Assembly (NCBI GenBank): GCA_002389265.1
Contig: DGOD01000080.1
Location: 1 to 8,800, forward strand
Direction of reading: 5' to 3'
Length of the DNA stretch: 8,800 nt
From: Gammaproteobacteria bacterium UBA4475
GTDB taxonomy: Bacteria; Pseudomonadota; Gammaproteobacteria; Pseudomonadales; Azotimanducaceae
Shown here piece by piece: positions 8,012 through 8,800 of this stretch; position 1 is the first letter of the stretch, and the number at the start of each line of letters is the position of its first letter. The translations under genes were made by a program, and so were the position numbers. The notes below the pieces were generated by a model. That model was not told the origin of the DNA and did no database searches. It worked only from the letters and a program-made list of their open reading frames with translations.

Positions 8012-8800
8012 TTATCGATTGGTCAGGGGGTCATCGAGCAAGATCGGCGTAATGAAAATCAATAGCTCGGTCTTCGTCGTGGTGCGATTGGTACTTCTGA
8101 ACAGGCTACCCAGGTAAGGCAAGTCACCAAGGAGCGGCGTCTTATTGATGCTGTTGGTATCTGAGGTTTTAAACACACCACCAAGAACGATGGTATCGCC
8201 ATTATTCACCAACACTTTGGTCGTCAGATTGCTCGTATTGATCGGCGGCGCACCACCCCCTGCTGGCGCTGCACCTACCTCGTCCTGAGTCACATCCAGA
8301 TCGAGGATAATTCTATCGTCTGGCGTAATCTGAGGCGTCACATTCAAAACTAACTCCGCCGCGATAAATGCCACTGTGGCCCCGCCAGCGGCACCAGTAT
8401 CTCCACCTGCGCGCTCCAAATAGGGGACCTGTTGACCCTGAGAAATCGTTGCCGCTTGCTTGTCTGCGGTAATGACCTTTGGTCTGGCGACAACCTCACC
8501 CTCACCACTGACTTCCGCCGCAGACAACTCCAGGTCCAGCAAAAATTTGTTACTGAGTATACCCAGCGCGATTGAGTTACCCGACCCGCCTGGCAGATCA
8601 ACCACCAGCGAGTCAGCACTGGTCAAGGCCAAATCCGCGCCGGTGAGAGACGATCCCCTGATGGTTTCCAGCGACTCCAGATTAGCGCCGGCTTGTAGAA
8701 CCGAATTGTTCACCGTCCCATAACCGCCGGCACCCCACCTCACGCCAAGATTTTTCGTGAAACTAGAGCTCGCAGTCACAATTCGCGCTTCAATCATCAC
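8012..8800 (-). CDS. pilQ: Type IV pilus secretin PilQ, C-terminal part (5' end outside window)
   Basis: PilQ forms the multimeric outer-membrane pore through which type IV pili extend and retract. Only the last 262 codons are present. The first visible codon is GTG, but it is internal, because it falls in the conserved (V)MIEARIV stretch that precedes the secretin domain, so the true start and the N-terminal AMIN and N0/N1 domains lie to the right of the window. Secretin-domain signatures in the fragment are ARPKVIT (105-111), QQVPY (123-127), LNVTPQITPDDRIILDL (152-168), VLVNNGDTIVLGGVF (196-210) and the highly conserved TPLLGDLPYLGSLFR (221-235), ending with KTELLIFITPILL (243-255). The frame is open to a TAA at 8014-8012. 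Gly/Ala-rich stretches at about 131-141 and 176-185 lie at loop positions that vary in the family. Upstream neighbours are predicted to be pilMNOP. aroK follows after 93 bases. Confidence 0.96.
   Translation of the reverse strand: MMIEARIVTASSSFTKNLGVRWGAGGYGTVNNSVLQAGANLESLETIRGSSLTGADLALTSADSLVVDLPGGSGNSIALGILSNKFLLDLELSAAEVSGEGEVVARPKVITADKQAATISQGQQVPYLERAGGDTGAAGGATVAFIAAELVLNVTPQITPDDRIILDLDVTQDEVGAAPAGGGAPPINTSNLTTKVLVNNGDTIVLGGVFKTSDTNSINKTPLLGDLPYLGSLFRSTNRTTTKTELLIFITPILLDDPLTNR

Noticed and set aside
8667..8800. GTG at 8800 as a pilQ start codon
   Set aside because: It lies within the conserved pre-secretin strand (VMIEARIV); the gene continues beyond the window edge, so this is an internal valine.

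Overview
The window is a chromosomal housekeeping segment from a bacterium, most likely a gammaproteobacterium. The evidence for that is the gene run pilQ–aroK–aroB on the minus strand. This linkage of the type IV pilus secretin to shikimate kinase and 3-dehydroquinate synthase is a hallmark of Gammaproteobacteria. Base composition looks moderately GC-rich and even throughout. I cannot place the organism below class level.

Layout: bases 1-123 are upstream sequence. gltB (124-4704) and gltD (4743-6194) follow on the plus strand, 38 bases apart, as a probable operon for the two subunits of glutamate synthase (GOGAT). They run head-on into aroB (6261-7328, minus), with a 66-base gap that holds a 9-bp stem hairpin. 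Further right on the minus strand are aroK (7376-7918) and the 3' part of pilQ (8012 to beyond 8800). All five reading frames are open and none looks broken. There are no RNA genes, insertion sequences, CRISPR arrays or long repeats that I can see.

How the genes work together: GltB and GltD convert glutamine plus 2-oxoglutarate into two glutamates using a pyridine-nucleotide donor, which is central to ammonia assimilation. AroB and AroK carry out the second and fifth steps of the shikimate pathway to chorismate. PilQ is the outer-membrane pore for type IV pili. The link between pilQ and aroKB is one of conserved genome position, not shared function.

I found no new system. The points worth a second look are modest. 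The GOGAT genes resemble the plant NADH-GOGAT / actinobacterial branch rather than the enterobacterial/Pseudomonas branch that normally sits beside aroKB. They are convergent to aroB, and the damX/SPOR gene usually found between aroB and gltB is missing. A perfect Shine-Dalgarno sequence between pilQ and aroK serves no recognised gene. GltD has Ala in place of a normally conserved Gly next to the FAD-binding Asp. The aroB start is best read as GTG.
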